DNA of 64,000 nucleotides from Calliopum simillimum (Eukaryota > Arthropoda > Insecta > Diptera > Lauxaniidae): contig OX638368.1 in NCBI GenBank assembly GCA_951812925.1, positions 78,598,909 to 78,662,908 of the forward strand, written 5' to 3'. The notes beneath the pieces are model-generated. The model ran no database searches. It saw nothing but the letters and a program-made list of their open reading frames with translations, and was not told the origin of the DNA. Positions 11,258-24,005 of the stretch are shown here, piece by piece. The position numbers and the translations under genes were made by a program. Positions within the stretch are counted from its first letter, which is position 1. The number at the start of each line of letters is the position of its first letter.

Positions 11258-11365
11258 GAGGATTATTTTCGGATATGCTTACACACTCTTTTCCATACCC
11301 GCCACGCCTTCTTGGCGTTACCAACGGAAGGACAAAGTAAACATACCCCGGGCCCTATCGATATA
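11258..11365 (+). repeat. 3' part of a mini-me/DINE-like element
   Basis: Contains cttttccatacccgccac, then ttaccaacggaaggac and an 'aaacataccccggg' end, matching the 3' terminal block at 15570-15645. Confidence 0.65.
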
Positions 11366-12106
11366 ATTTGAACTGGGCTAAGAACTAAAAGAATAGGGTT
11401 TTACTTAAGTTGCTCTATAAGGTTTTATGGTTTAAAAATGTCCTTTTTCCATTATGTAACCTCAAAAGATTAAAAAAAAATCTAACTTACGTTTGTATAT
11501 GACAACATGGAAAATTAATCTTAAGGTTAGGATTTCTCGATACAGGTATAGCAATTCTGAGGCCGGATTCGGATTAAACGCTAAAATTTACATTGAAAAT
11601 TTTTTTCTTGTTTTTATTTCGTGCGATTTTTCTAAAAAAAAAGTAAAAATTCTCTTTTATAAAAGGTGCAAAAAAAGTCTTAAAAATATAATATCCCGTT
11701 AACGCGATCAGTTAAAATGTTGGAAAATATCATTTTTGAAACCGCAAATAAACGGGAAACTAACTGCATATTCAGTTATTAGTTTAATTTTGACAAAACT
11801 TGTTTTTTCAAAACTTTCGTTTTGATGCAGAAACAATGTGAGTGGCATTTGCTACCCAAAGTTCGACCTCTAAAATCGATTGGCTCTTTGACCAATTTTA
11901 ATAAAGAACTTTTTCTGTATATTTGAATATAAAGTGGATATACCCTTGGCACAGGATATGAAAAGAAGCAATCTACATTAAGTTCTGGTTGCGCCCTTGT
12001 TGGGAAGTAATATTTTATTTTTTTTTCATATTTTCCAAGGCTTTACTTTTATTCCTTCACAAATCTAAATTTATTTTTAAATACTAACCATTTGATTTTT
12101 TCCTAG

Positions 12107-12263
12107 GTTAAACAAAAATATATGACTACAGTAAAAGTACTTGAAAATACAATTAAATGCCAAAAAACCGAAATTGCTAAACAAGGCCAAGTTGTTGATA
12201 ATCTTTTTGAGCAGAAAAAAATACTTAGTGAAAACATACAACAGCTACAAGAAGCTTTAAAAG
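12107..12263 (+). CDS. Internal coding exon A of the coiled-coil gene
   Basis: Acceptor ttttttcctag directly precedes 12107 and donor g|gtaag follows 12263. The frame is open in phase 0 from 12107 and encodes 52 residues plus one base (phase 1 at the end). It reads from YMTTVKVLENTIKC through VVDNLFEQKKIL to IQQLQEALK: rich in E, K, Q and L with heptad-like spacing, so a coiled coil. It is not the first exon: no start codon with upstream context is needed and the acceptor is strong. The next exon (39638) begins with the two bases needed to complete the split codon, which supports the join across 27.4 kb. Upstream exons must lie outside the window. Confidence 0.8.
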
Positions 12264-12512
12264 GTAAGAAAACAGTAGCACATATAGCGCAAAGCACTGC
12301 CTTTATATTCACTTCAAGTTTTTGGAGTATGGTAAGGGGCCGTCCATATAGGACGTCAAGGCTTAAAGGGGAGCAAAATGTGACCATTTGTGGTGGAGGG
12401 TAGCGGGTTCATAAAAATCTGATGTCCGGAGTAATAATTCCACTTTAGTAACTTTCCAGTCGAAAACTTTCCCATGCCATACGATTCATTTTGCTCTTCA
12501 GTCCATCATTTT

Positions 12513-12830
12513 CAGTAATCATTTTGGAAATAACGCCCAAAATTTATTTGTATGAAAATAATTTGGGCGTTATTTCGTTTTTCGTGTTTGGGCGTTATTT
12601 CGTTTTTTAAAAATAAAACGAAATAACGCCTAAAAAAAGCAAAATAAAGCCCAAATTTTTGGGCGTTATTTCCAAATTGATTATCGCCCAAATTTATATG
12701 AAAATAATTTCGTTATTTCGTTTTTGTTTTTGGGCGTTATTTCATATTTTTTGGGCGTTATTTGATATTTTTTGGGCGTTATTTCGTTTTTTACTTTGGG
12801 CGTTATTCCTTTGGGCGTTATTTCCTAAAG
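12513..12830. mobile_element. Partial copy of the Mutator-like 'GGGCGTTATTTCG' element
   Basis: Shares the internal order of 44743-45080: atcattttggaaataacg, then repeated gggcgttatttcg boxes in both orientations and the right end gggcgttatttcctaa. The left terminus is missing. It lies about 250 bp downstream of exon A, inside the giant intron. Confidence 0.75.
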
Positions 12831-12956
12831 CCCGAAATACATGTGAAACACATGATTTTACATCACGAGTTGTACGAACAAGAAGTCGAGTAATGTATTG
12901 CCGAAAATTTGACCCATCAGAGAAGCAGCATATCAAGTGGATTGGCTAGACGAGGA

Positions 12957-13385
12957 CTATTTAGATTTCACTGGCTTAGCGGATATTCCGTAGGAAAAGG
13001 AGGACAACGGAGAATCGGAAACTATTCCGATAAATTTAGCACAATTCAAACAACTCGAATTTTGAATTAATGATGCAGAATTATTCGCTATATCATTTTC
13101 CATATTGTGTGAAAATTTCATATAAATATCTTTTACGGTCACCGTTTGAGAACGAAATAAGTTTTTCAATTGAAAACTTAAGCGTATTTTCTGCAAAATC
13201 GAATTTTTTGACTTGTGTCGTTCTTGTAGGTAGTAAATGAACGATGTGTTTTGAAAATCAGTGGCAAGAGATTTGAAAGAAAATCCTTGCGACTTGTATT
13301 TTATTGTTATTTTCGAAATATTATCATCACTAACTATTAGTGGGTATGAATTATATTTGCTTTTACTGCTATTATTTACCACATG
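12957..13385 (-). pseudogene. Unidentified open frame, possible coding relic
   Basis: A stop-free minus-strand frame of about 142 codons in AT-rich DNA, ending SYGISAKPVKSK. It has mixed, protein-like composition (for example LATDFQNTSFIYYLQER and VTVKDIYMKFSHNMEN) with two cysteines near the C-terminus. The first in-frame ATG is deep inside; the upstream limit is a TAG at 13386-13388, so it would have to be an exon or a remnant. No family recognised. It lies in the first intron of the coiled-coil gene on the opposite strand. It could be a transposase piece, an old processed gene or chance. Confidence 0.3.
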
Positions 13386-13750
13386 CTATTGACGACATTA
13401 ACCGCAAAATTGTGTTTGATTTTCATTTCCTCTTAAAAACCGTGTTGTCCTTTATGGAAAACCCCTAACTTACCTTAGATATTGCATTGAATGAAAACTG
13501 ACAACACGATGCTAACTAAAGTTATAAAACGATTTACATAACTTTACTTCCCGAAAAATAAGCCAAAAATTTGTTTTCTGTTTTGATTTGTTAGGTCGTA
13601 ATAAAAAAGATCTTTCACAGACATGATTTGAATTGCCTTCATGTGGATAAGCTCCACAAAAACTTTCTTTTACTTTACTTTGCAGTTTTGTTTTTAATCA
13701 TCTGTTAATCTAATGTTTCGAATAAAGGTTTTTTTTTTGGATTTTATGTA

Positions 13751-14735
13751 GGTTAGGGTGCAGCAAAATTCAAAAAAAAAAAAAAAAAAATTTAGTGCAT
13801 TCAAAATTATCATTAGAAGAAGGTCTTAAAAAAAAGACTGCATACTTAGTTTTGGTGAAAACACCCGAAAAGATGGCCCGCCCGGAGCTTGAATGAAGGT
13901 TTTAGCGTCAAAAATCAGTTTTTTTTACAGTATTTTTAACTTATCTCAAAAACCACTTAATTATTGGTAGTAATTCAACCCAAATCTTTGAAAGGGATTT
14001 ATTTTCTACATGTTTTGTTTTTTTCTCATTGCTCTACAGTGAAGTTTGCCCTATGGAAGTCCAGAAAGTAGATACTAGAGACGCATAAAAACTTTAGACC
14101 CCAATAAATGTAGGAAATCTGATTTGCTATAGTTTTGCTTGCAAATCTTTATCCCAAAGGTAAACGTTTGTCCGCTAGACGGCGCCATTTGTTAAAAACA
14201 ATGGTGTATCATATGTTTTTGTTGTAAAATATACTCAAAATTTTAATAGGAAACTAATGAAGACGTCAATAACTTTCAAACACGGTCTTCAAAATAGGAA
14301 TCGGTCGAAATTTCCGCGAGTTAAAACATTCTTGGTATTTTTTGTGAAGTTTTTATTTTGGGTATTTTTGTTTCACAGTGTATTTTGCATCCACAACTTA
14401 AGATTTTTTAATTTGTACTACCTTACGTTAAAGCATGATTAACAGCACAACATTTAAGATCAAGAACGTCAAAATCGGTTTGTAGTTTTCATGCGAATTT
14501 CAGCCTGAGAGTTCGGATATTTTAAGGAGCTTAAAAAAATTCAAAAGCTTTGAAATGTGGTCTGTAGAATAGAAGTCGATTGAAATTTGCGTGAGATATG
14601 ACAGTTTTTATAAACTCTATGATACAAAAAAATAACACAAAACCATATCTTTCCAATAAAAAAAATACACTTTTATATAAATCTCTCTTGTAACTCTTAT
14701 ATCTCGCGTAAATTTCAGCCGATTTCTACTCGGCG
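13751..14735. repeat. One arm of the GGTGCAGCA foldback family
   Basis: Begins TA then ggttagggtgcagcaaa and proceeds through aaagatggcccgcccg, attggtagtaattc and a 'cacagtgtattttgcat' block in the same order as the left arm of the complete palindrome at 56498-58910. The complementary arm is absent, so this is a half or deleted copy. The short open frame 14257-14442 lies within it and is not a gene. Confidence 0.75.
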
Positions 14736-14896
14736 CGGTGCTCTTGAACAGTCGATAGGTTTGATGAAAATGTGGAGAAAATCTGTGAATGGGGTTCCAT
14801 TTGCATTAGTTTAGTGGTCTGAAAAATGCAAACCCCGAAATCGTAGCTGATCATCCCCGCGAAATATCGCAAAAATACATATCCCATATAAAATAA

Positions 14897-15650
14897 AAAC
14901 TAGTAAGGGTGGAACTTTTGGCCTGGCCAAAAAATAAATACCCTACACTGAAGTATTTTGAAAATTTTGCTTATATGGGAGGTGCCACGCCCTCTTTTCC
15001 GAGTCACCCAGTTTTTGTTCAGAGCTTGCATTTATAGTTTTTAGTGTCTGAGTGAAATTTTATTGGATTGTCTCAAAAAACTCTTTCAGTATAGCATTAT
15101 GAAACTTGCTTATATGGGAGGTGCCACGCCCCATTGCCCAATTTCACCCAATTTTTGTTGAGAGCTTTCATTTATAATTTTTAGTGTCTGAGTCAAATTT
15201 GGTTTGGATATATCGAAAAACGCTTTCAGTAGAGCTTTTTGAAGCTTTTGCTTAGTTCTTAGTTCTTCCTCAGGGCTTGCGCTTACAATTCGTAGTATTT
15301 ATGTGTATTTTGGTTGCGTTGTCGTGAAAAATACTCCTGAAATTGCATTTTGAATATATTTTTTGTATGGGCGGTAGGCGTGTCCGTCGAGCGATTTTGC
15401 TCATTTTCAATCCCCCGAGCAAACTTTGATGGCGGAGGCAGTGTACCAAATTTCATTGAATTATCTTGCTCATTTTTTCCAAAAAGTGTATTTCAACACC
15501 CAGCCAGCCAGACAGACGGACATGGCTATATCGACTCAGGAGGTGACGCTGATCAAGAATATATATACTTTTCTATATCTGCCACGCCTCCTTCTCTGCG
15601 TTACGAACGGAAGGAGAAAGTGAATATACCCTGGGTGTAGGGCATAAAAA
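14897..15650 (+). mobile_element. mini-me/DINE-like element, uninterrupted copy A
   Basis: Starts actagtaagggtgg and the palindromic ttttggcctggccaaaa, continues with about two units of a 140-bp tandem block (units near 14970 and 15110, each with gggaggtgccacgcc), a 'gggcggtaggcgtgtccg' segment, a CAGCCAGCCAGACAGACGG microsatellite, the core atggctatatcgactc, gacgctgatcaagaa, TATATATA, and ends ccctgggtgtaggg. It serves as the unbroken reference for copies at 45594 and 47866. Families of this build in Drosophila are non-autonomous Helentron relatives; no Rep/helicase is here. Open frames at 15350-15640 are not genes. Confidence 0.75.
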
Positions 15651-15729
15651 TTCAGAAAAAAAACGCAACCAACAAATATAAAAATAGTTATTTTTAATGT
15701 ATTTTGCAATGCTGAATCTGAATCCGGCA

Positions 15730-16290
15730 TTAGAATTGCGGTATCAGCTGCCTCCCCTTGCGTACGCCCTTGAACGTGATCTTCCGACACGGTGCTCTTG
15801 AACAGTCGATAGGTTTGATGAAAATGTGGACAAAATCTGTGAATGGGGTTTCATTTGCATTAGTTTAGTGGTCTGAAAAATGTAAACCTCGGAATCGTAG
15901 CTATCATCCCCGTGAAATATCGCAAAAATACATATCCCATATAAAATAAAAAAAATCAGAAAAAAACGAAACAAACAAATATAAAAATAGTTATTTTTAA
16001 TGTATTTTGTAATGCTAAATCCGAATCCAGCCTTAGAATTGCTGTATCTCATACGGTTTTTGAGATATTTTAGCCTAAGCAAGGAAAAAATACCGTTTTT
16101 GCTATATTTTGAAGCTATATAACAGGACGTATATCCATAAATTCTGATGCGGAAATGGAAAGCTCTAATCAATCTTCTAAACCTAATTCAAATAATGTCG
16201 ATACCTTTATTTTTTTCGGAGATATCCTAACCTAAAAAGTTAAAAAAGTGCTAAAAACGTGTTTTCTCATTATTTCAGTCTACGATATTT
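15730..16290. repeat. Dispersed repeat blocks
   Basis: 15780-15950 repeats 14735-14900 (both with gaacagtcgataggtttg). 16020-16290 carries the 'gatatcctaacctaaaaag' block seen near 5290, 38460, 54590 and 61160. No coding. Confidence 0.6.
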
Positions 16291-16299
16291 CAATGAATT

Positions 16300-17030
16300 G
16301 TATACAACTTTTGCATTTTTCCATCGATTTTTTTAAGTGGTATCTTATTTTCTTCACAAATATATAGTCTATGATACAAAAAAAAAATATAAAAAAGTTA
16401 TTTCTTCTTGTATAAATCTGCAGTTGATTTTGATTTTTTGTTAATTTTTTCGAAAAAAAAAAAAAAAATGTTTTTTTTAGAAATCAATTTATTTCGCCGA
16501 AACTAACAAACCAACCAAAAAGTGATGTGAATATCATTTGTAGGCAATTTAATATGACATATAATACGTTGGAATACAAACATTGGTTCTTGAGATATTT
16601 ATATTTAAATGGAACTATCTTTTTTCTTTGGTCCGAAAACCGAAAATGACCGATATCTCGAAAACGACACGAAATAAAAAAAAATAATGCGATTTTCGGA
16701 ATCAGCAGCCCATTTTACATATAAAATGAATAATGGCATTCCCTGGGGAAAAAATTTTTACTCATTTGTTGAGTAGTGTAATTTTTAATTTTTTTCAGTG
16801 TAAAAATTAAAAAAATTTTAGACTTTTTTTGTGATTTTGCAAAGAAACCAAAAGTTTTTGTGATTGTATGTTTTTCTTTAAAAAATAATATATGAAGCAC
16901 TCCATGCCAAGTGTACCAAAAAAAAATTTTTTTTTCTCCGATTTCGCTCAAATTTGGCAATATGGTAGATCCGGTGTGCAAGAACAACAATCCGGTAGGA
17001 TTTGGCCCTAGTACCATTTATTGTTAAAAT
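16300..17030. repeat. Copy of a dispersed element also at 59110-59580
   Basis: Bases 16305-16720 match 59105-59560 directly (caatgaattgtatacaac, gaccgatatctcgaaaac, tgcgattttcggaatcag) and 55540-55880 in inverted orientation. The rest, to 17030, is AT-rich. Confidence 0.7.
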
Positions 17031-17045
17031 ACAGGGTGTTAAAGT

Positions 17046-17752
17046 TAAAGAAAATTACCTGGGAATATTTATTCACTATAACCCCAATTCCACTGCAAAT
17101 TTAGGTTAATTTTATGTGGCGTTTTTAGTCATTTTCATGAAAAGGGTTTTTTTTTTAAAATTAATAGCTTACACTAAAGTTTGTAAATTGATAAATCTAA
17201 GTTAATGGTCCCATTTATTTTGAAATGTTCTTTTTATAAAAAAATATTTCTTGGTGAAAAAATTTTTTTTCGCCAAAATTTTTTACACTAAAAAATGCTT
17301 TTGAATTTTACTTAAAAAAAGCCCCCTTAGATTTTTTTTAAAAGGACTTTAAATTAAAGCATAATTTATAAGCTTTAAAATGATGTATGACTCAAGATGG
17401 GATTCGGACGCTACATGGGATTTTTTGGCTTTTGAACGCCCGCGACAGGACAAAATCTTTTTTACTCGAGAGGAAAGCATCTTACGTAAAAAGTGTACTA
17501 GGCAAAAAATGCTTAGAATCGTCTAAGAAATACGTGTGAATTGTTTTGGAATTTTTTAACTTTTTTTTTTTTTGAATAATTTTTGAAAAATTGTTTTTAT
17601 GAAAAATTTTTGCAAAAAATATAGGCTATTAATTTTTAAAAAAAACACCCTTTTCATGAAAATGACTAAAAACGCCACATAAAATTAACCTAAATGTGCA
17701 GTGGAATAGGGGTTATAGTGAATAAATATTCCCAGGTAATTTTCTTCAGCCT
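17046..17752. mobile_element. Foldback element of about 0.7 kb
   Basis: Outer arms 17048-17160 and 17638-17750 are inverted copies (aaaattacctgggaata, then cccaattccactgcaaat). The centre (17380-17560) contains blocks related to the palindrome at 22318-22672 (gcatcttacg, aaatgcttagaatc). No open frame of note. Confidence 0.8.
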
Positions 17753-18535
17753 GCAATAGAGGATACACGGCATTTTGAGAAAAATTCCCAGGGAATATTT
17801 ATACACGATAACCCCCAATGTGTTTTTAAAATCAAGTATAGAACTGTCTAGCCCAATTTCTACAGAAAAGCTTTCTTGCATTTCACGACAGCAACATAAG
17901 TAAATAATCAAATGCATTTCTTGAAGTTTTATGGGGCTAAGACAGCAGAAAGTTTTTCGGAACACATGTCAGAATTACTTTCTAAGATTTTTAAGACTCC
18001 CGAAGACATTCGGTATTCTGGCGCAGAAATCTTTTAGAAAAAGCTTATAAAGTCACCACACAAAAGCTTTCGTGGTGAACTTGTCAAATTGTGCAAAATA
18101 ACATGGTTGAATTGGTCTGGTTGCAGCGATAACAAATGCTGCTTCTTCTTAAACTACGAAAATGTCAAAATTCTTTGTTTTGATTCTAGACTTTTGACAG
18201 ACAGCAAGGCAAGATGCCGGGTTCCATTTTTTTATTTTGACATGTAAAATAAGTTCTTGCGCTCCGCCATATAATATTGTGCAGAAATTGTTGCTACATG
18301 TTTTTACACAAACTTTTCTTTTATTTTGTAACTATTAGAACAAATATTAAACCAAAATAGTTATAATATTGTTTTTCCCTTTATCATTATCACTCACACA
18401 AATAAAAATTTAAGGACCGCCAAACCTTAGGCAAAACTTTTACTTTAAAAACTTGTTGTTTTTTTTATATTTTTTTTGCTCAAATAGGGCTCTCAAAATT
18501 AATTACAACAACAACAACAGAAAATTCTGTTCAAA
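17753..18535. other. No gene recognised
   Basis: Mixed AT-rich intronic DNA. The minus frame 17690-17965 has no family signature. Confidence 0.4.
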
Positions 18536-19470
18536 TCTACTTTCGGAGATATAGCCATCGGAAGATCGGGATATAGCTTTTATGAAAACCGGTAAAACTT
18601 CAGAATCCCTTAATGGATTTTAATATTGGTGTCATATGAAAGGTATTTTAACTGGCTATAAAACCAATATGCAAAAGTTTTAAATCCGAGTCATGGTTTT
18701 GGAGATATGGCGAATTTTCGAAAATTTTTACCGATTTTTTTGTTTTTAATGCACCAAAAATGTCTTATTAACAAAAACGGCATATGAAAGGTAGTTTAAT
18801 AAGCTACAATACTGAACACAAAATTTTCTAAATCTGGCTCGTAGTTTTCGAAATATTACGACTTTTCTGAAATTTGGGCCGATTTTTTTTCCCACAGTAA
18901 GTAATTTGGAATAAGAGTAGGGTAAGTGGACGGCTTCGGCCGCAGCTCAGGATTTAAAACTCCCAAAAATCCAATACCGGCTTCACGGCGGTCTTCGGCC
19001 GTGGATCAGTCTATAATATATCCATCACCTAGTTTGCTTGCAAAATTCCAAATTTCCAATGCTGTTGTTGTTCATGAAAATTTCTTTGGCTTACTTTTTT
19101 GTTTTCCTATAAATAATGGGAAATGAGGTATAAATTGCATATCAAATCGAATGAAATTGATTAGGATTCCATAATTTGTTACAAAACCTAAAGGTTAATC
19201 AGACATTTTTTGGAAAAATAGTGCTTTAAAAATTAAAAATTGGTCAAAATGTTTGAAAATACGCCATATCTCGAAAATGTTGACTGGGAGTTAAAATTTT
19301 TGTACAACAATTTTGTAGATATTGTAGTTAAAATACCTTTGATATGAAACCAATATTATTAAAATCCAGACAGGTGTTCTGAACTTATACCGGTTTTTAT
19401 TAAAGCCATATCCCGATATTTCGATGGCTATATCTCCGAAAGTAGATCCTATCAGACATTTTTGATTACA
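18536..19470. repeat. Diverged relatives of the CACAGG foldback interior
   Basis: 18541-18620 and 19400-19445 are inverted copies of the block ggagatatagccatcgg, with similar intervening sequence, as in the elements at 10416 and 19540. The section 18920-19060 is unusually GC-rich, with cggcttcggccg twice (18931 and about 18991). Confidence 0.55.
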
Positions 19471-19539
19471 TATTCTTTCTTAAAATTAAAAGCGTAATAA
19501 GCCAAATTAGGTTTAAAAAAAAATATTAACAGTCGATAA

Positions 19540-20435
19540 CACAGGTTTACAAAAAAAAAAAAAAAATGTCATGGCGTTTTGACCAGACTATGTGTTTCCT
19601 AGGGACTTTGACGTCCTGAATCCGAATCCCGGGTCCATTTTTTTTTTTTCAGAACGTCTGAGAAAAAGATTTCAAGGTCATATGGAGGTCAAAATGGGGT
19701 TCATGTGTAGTTTAGTGATAAATTCGCTAAAATTCTGAAACTAATTTTTAATCATTGAGCTCTTAGGTCTTCAAAAGAATATGTGATCAAAAAGGGTATC
19801 TCGAACCTAGTTTCGGAAATATAGCCATCGGAAGATTAGAATATATAACTTGTATGAAAACCGTTATAAGTTGGGAACCCTGTGGAGGGATTTGGAAAAT
19901 ATTGATGTCATATAAAAGGTATTTTATTGTTGTTATTATTGTTGTTGTTGTTGTTAATGCTGTTGATTTATATGTTGTTCTAATTGAAAAATTTCACAAA
20001 ATTTCGAAAAAGCTCATATCTCGAAAACTATGCATCCAATTAAAAATATGCTCGAAACATTTTTATAGGCTGTGAAAATGCCTTTCATATGACACCAATA
20101 TTTTATGAATCCATCCAGGGATTCCCAACTTATAGCGGTTTTCATAGAAGATATATCCGGATCTTCCGATGGCTATATCTCCGAAACTAGGTCCGAGATA
20201 ACCTTTTTGATCACATATTCTTTTTAAGGACTAAGAACTCAATGATAAAAAATTAGTTTCAGAATTTTAGCGAATTTATCACTAAACGACACATGACATC
20301 CATATGACCTTGAAATATTTTTTCGCAGAAGTTCTGGAAAAAAACGGACCCGGGACTCGGATTCAGGACGTCCCTAGGAAACACATAGTCTGGTCAAAAC
20401 GCCATGACATTTTTTTTTTTTTTTGTAAACCTGTG
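19540..20435. mobile_element. Foldback element, CACAGGTTTAC termini, copy 2
   Basis: Inverted termini CACAGGTTTACAAAA, flanked by TAA on both sides (19537-19539 and 20436-20438). A 3-bp TWA-type duplication is a hallmark of PIF/Harbinger elements, but termini alone do not prove the superfamily. The centre contains TTGTTGTTG microsatellite near 19930-19960. The open frame at 19854-20075 is not a gene. Confidence 0.75.
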
Positions 20436-20439
20436 TAAT

Positions 20440-21255
20440 CTAACATAAGCCCAGCTGTTTTATGATAAAAAATTATAAACTAGCAATAAAATAAAATTTT
20501 TCTCAATTCTTCACTTTTCACATAATAAAAACCTGACAGCAAGCAACTAATAGCTTTAAGATCGCTCTAAGACCTCCTACTAGCAGGTATTAAAAGTCGT
20601 TTTCATATAGACGGAAAAGAGCTTTCTAAATGCTACCAGAGTACCAAAACATCTTTGTTACTACTTTCGTAGCAGTGAAGACTGTGGTGAGCTCTTTGAC
20701 AGCTCTAATACTGTCGCCAGAACAGTCCTTTTAATCCTATTCGCAAAATTTATGGCTAACCGCGATCTGGCAACACGGATCTTTTTGCACCTTTCTCATT
20801 CCACAATTCGCAAAATAAAAATAATGCATTTCAGCGTTGCGAGTCCGCGCTTTACGTCATTGGTTTCGGCTATGTGTAAACGAAACTGGCAGCATTGGAC
20901 TATTATTTTGTAGGGCAGCTACGTACATCTAAATAAATTTGACAGGTGAAAAAAGTAAGCTAATCATTTCTTGCTTTCGCAAATGAAACCTATACCATTT
21001 TTTCGAGCTGCTAGATAGGTGGCAAAGTATCTCATGCAAAACATGGGTTTGATTGCTTTATGCACGATGGTTTTTAAAAAATTTCAACTTTTTGAAACAC
21101 CACCCGCGATTTTTTTCAGGGATAATGTTGGGAGACCCTTCTAGTATCAAAATCCGGAAACCGCAAAATCGAACGTCCAGCCGTTCTTTTTTTTTGACAT
21201 TTTAGTTTTTTTAACGATTTTTGAGTATGTCTCGGTGTTTATATACATATTATGT
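20440..21255. other. No gene recognised
   Basis: More GC than its surroundings between 20560 and 20900, with no convincing open frame, tRNA or repeat partner in the window. Confidence 0.4.
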
Positions 21256-22317
21256 ATACAATATGGAAAAGGCGTAACTCACATTTTCAATACTTTACAG
21301 GAGAAGGAAAAAACTGGATAAAATTTGATACGCCAAACATTTAAAAAAAACTTTAAATGCAATTTACAACAAAAACTATCAACAATTTTTATTCTAGGAT
21401 TTTTCTTTTATTTTTTTTTTTTTTGTTTTTTGGGTAGTTTTGTGTGTTAGGTCTTTTCATTTTAAAATTTTTTTAAAAAAAAGTGAGTTAGGGCTTTTAA
21501 CAATAACTCAAAAATTATGAAAGAAATTAAAGTTATTCAATATAAAATGAAATGGAAAACGCTTACAAAGAAAGTTAATTGGATTGGACAAAAATTTGAA
21601 CGAAAAGGTTTATGATTTGTATGGAAGATTGTCATAAAAGTCGTGACAATCAGCAGGTAACAACAATTTAAATCATTAAAGTGTACATCAAGTAAAGTTT
21701 ATGAAAATAAAGTACCCACAGCAACTGAACTCAAAGATGCTATTTATGTTTTCCCATTAGTATAACTTAATATTCTTCGTATTGACTATGAAGCCTTCGG
21801 GTGACTTTCGGGAACCTTTGGATGCCTTAAAAACTACCAATTAAAGCATGTTGATAGTCCGCCATAGATGCTTTCCTTCTAGTATACCTAGGAATTTTTT
21901 GTTTTGATTTTGAAGCCTTCGGGTGAACTTCTGGAACCTTCGGGTGTTCCAAAAACTACCAGTTAGACTTTCTTGATAGTTCGCCAATGATATTTTCCAT
22001 TCAGTATACCGAAATATTCTTCGTTTTGACCATCAAGCCTTCGGGTGGCCTTCGAGAACGTTCGGATGTCTTAGAAAACTATCAAATGAGGTTGATTGAT
22101 AGTCTACCATAGATGTTTTTCCTCTAGTGTACCCAGATATTCTTCGTTTTGACCAGAAAACCTTCGGATGACCTTCGGGAACCTTCGTGTATGGTATAAA
22201 AACCTTTCCATATTAGAGATACACTCACTGCCAAATTTTCAGCTTAATTAACCGAATAGTTTCTGAGTGATTTTAACACTATTATTGTGAGTTATGGCTT
22301 TTTTCTTTCAAACCATG

Positions 22318-22672
22318 TTCCTCGATGATATAACGTTTGAAACATGGTAATGCAGCCACGTGAAAGGCAAAACGCTTTTCTACTCAGGAGGGAGGCATCT
22401 TACGAAAAAAGTGCACATGGCATAAAATGCTTAGAATCATGCAAGGAACAAGTGTGAAATGTTTTTTTTTAAATTTATTAAAACTGACGTTACAAAAAAA
22501 TATTTTTTCTAAAACAAAATAATAAAATAAAAACAATTCACACTTGTTCCTTACATGATTCTAAGCATTTTATGCCATGTGCACTTTTTTGTAAGATGGC
22601 TCCCTCTTGAGTAAAAAAGCGTTTTGCCTTTCTCGGGGCTGCATTACCATGTTTCAAACGTTATATCATCGA
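22318..22672. repeat. Short foldback of about 0.35 kb
   Basis: Arms ctcgatgatataacgtttg (from about 22330) and the complement (to about 22671) pair over about 150 bp around an AT-rich loop near 22480-22520. Further shared blocks are tgcagcc and gtgcacatggcataaaatg. Confidence 0.8.
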
Positions 22673-24005
22673 GCCTGCTGACCCAAAAAAGTCTTAACAT
22701 GTCTTGTCTTGAAGGGTTTTAAGAGCTCTTTCGAATGAGATCTTGTAAATTAAAAAATGTTCATTTCGTTAAAGCACGATGACTTTTTTCTTTGAAAAAC
22801 CGTTAAATTTCGCCTTTTTAAGGCAGTTTTTCGTTTTTTAAGAGGTGTACAATTTTTTTTTGTCAAAATTAATGTTTTCATGTTACTCTAAAACAAATTT
22901 TTCAAATTGTTTGCTAACATTTTATAATTAATGCTAAAAAAAAATATATTAAAAATATATTTTGAGCCACCTTTAAAAATGCATTTAGAAATCATAAAAA
23001 ATTTATTGGATATTCTGTCATGATGTAGAACGTGATGTCAAAGTATATCTAAGAAATTCGAAAAAAATTTTTTTTTTTAACAGCCCTAATGTACATACAA
23101 TGCTTATCATTTATAGAGCATACAATTCCCTATAAGTTGATGGTTTTGTTTTTTTCGTGCAACTCATCGTTTATAAGTTATGGGAATTTAAAAATCAAAA
23201 TGTGGCTATGCACACTTATATGCCGCATGTATGCATTACCAAGCTTTGCCACTTTTTTAATTAGAAAACCTCCTAAACTATTGGCCGTACGAGAACCAAT
23301 TGAGATAATCACTTCATTTAAAAATTATTTTGCTTGTTTTTGAAAGCGCTACAAATTATGTTATCACAACTTTTTGAAAAATCAACACCCAGTGGGTGCA
23401 AATGGAAAAAACTTAGTTTTTGTAACTTTGGCGGCCTCTACCGCTCAAAATATTAACTTATGGACGTCGCGTCCCAGATCAAAGAAACGTAGAATTTTAT
23501 TGCCCGTAATTTTTTCTGTTCGACCAACAGGAAACGAGATAAATTGAATCAAACATATTTCAAGATGGCGGCTAATGCGCAAGGGTGGGGAGGTCACCTT
23601 TTTGACGTTAAGCTTTTTTAGTGGTCCTAAAAACATTAAGCAAAAAAATTGCAGTGTGCAATTATTTCTAGGCCTTCATACGTTTTTTGGCAACTTTACT
23701 GTACTATTTGTTTTTTGGGTAGTTTTGTGTGTTAGGTCTTTTCATTTTAAAATTTTTTTAAAAAAAAGTGGGTTAAGGCTTTTTATAATAAATCAAAAAT
23801 TATGAATAAAATTAAAGTTATTCAATATTTTGGACAAAAATGCTTTGTATGGATGATTATCATAAAAGTGGTGACAATCAGCAGGCAACAACAATTTAAA
23901 ACATTTAATAGTACATCAAGTAAAGTTTATGATAATATAGTACCCACAGCAACTAAACTCATAGATGGATGCTATTAATGTTTTCCCATCAGGATACCTT
24001 GATAC

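Noticed and set aside
12659..12949. 96-codon frame with repeated WALF motifs
   Set aside because: The repeated peptide comes from the gggcgttatttcg box array of a partial MITE.
18926..19126. 66-codon frame in a GC-richer spot
   Set aside because: No homology, no splice context, and it lies among repeats related to the CACAGG foldback.
19854..20075. Valine-rich 73-codon frame resembling a membrane peptide
   Set aside because: Arises from a GTT microsatellite at the centre of a foldback element.
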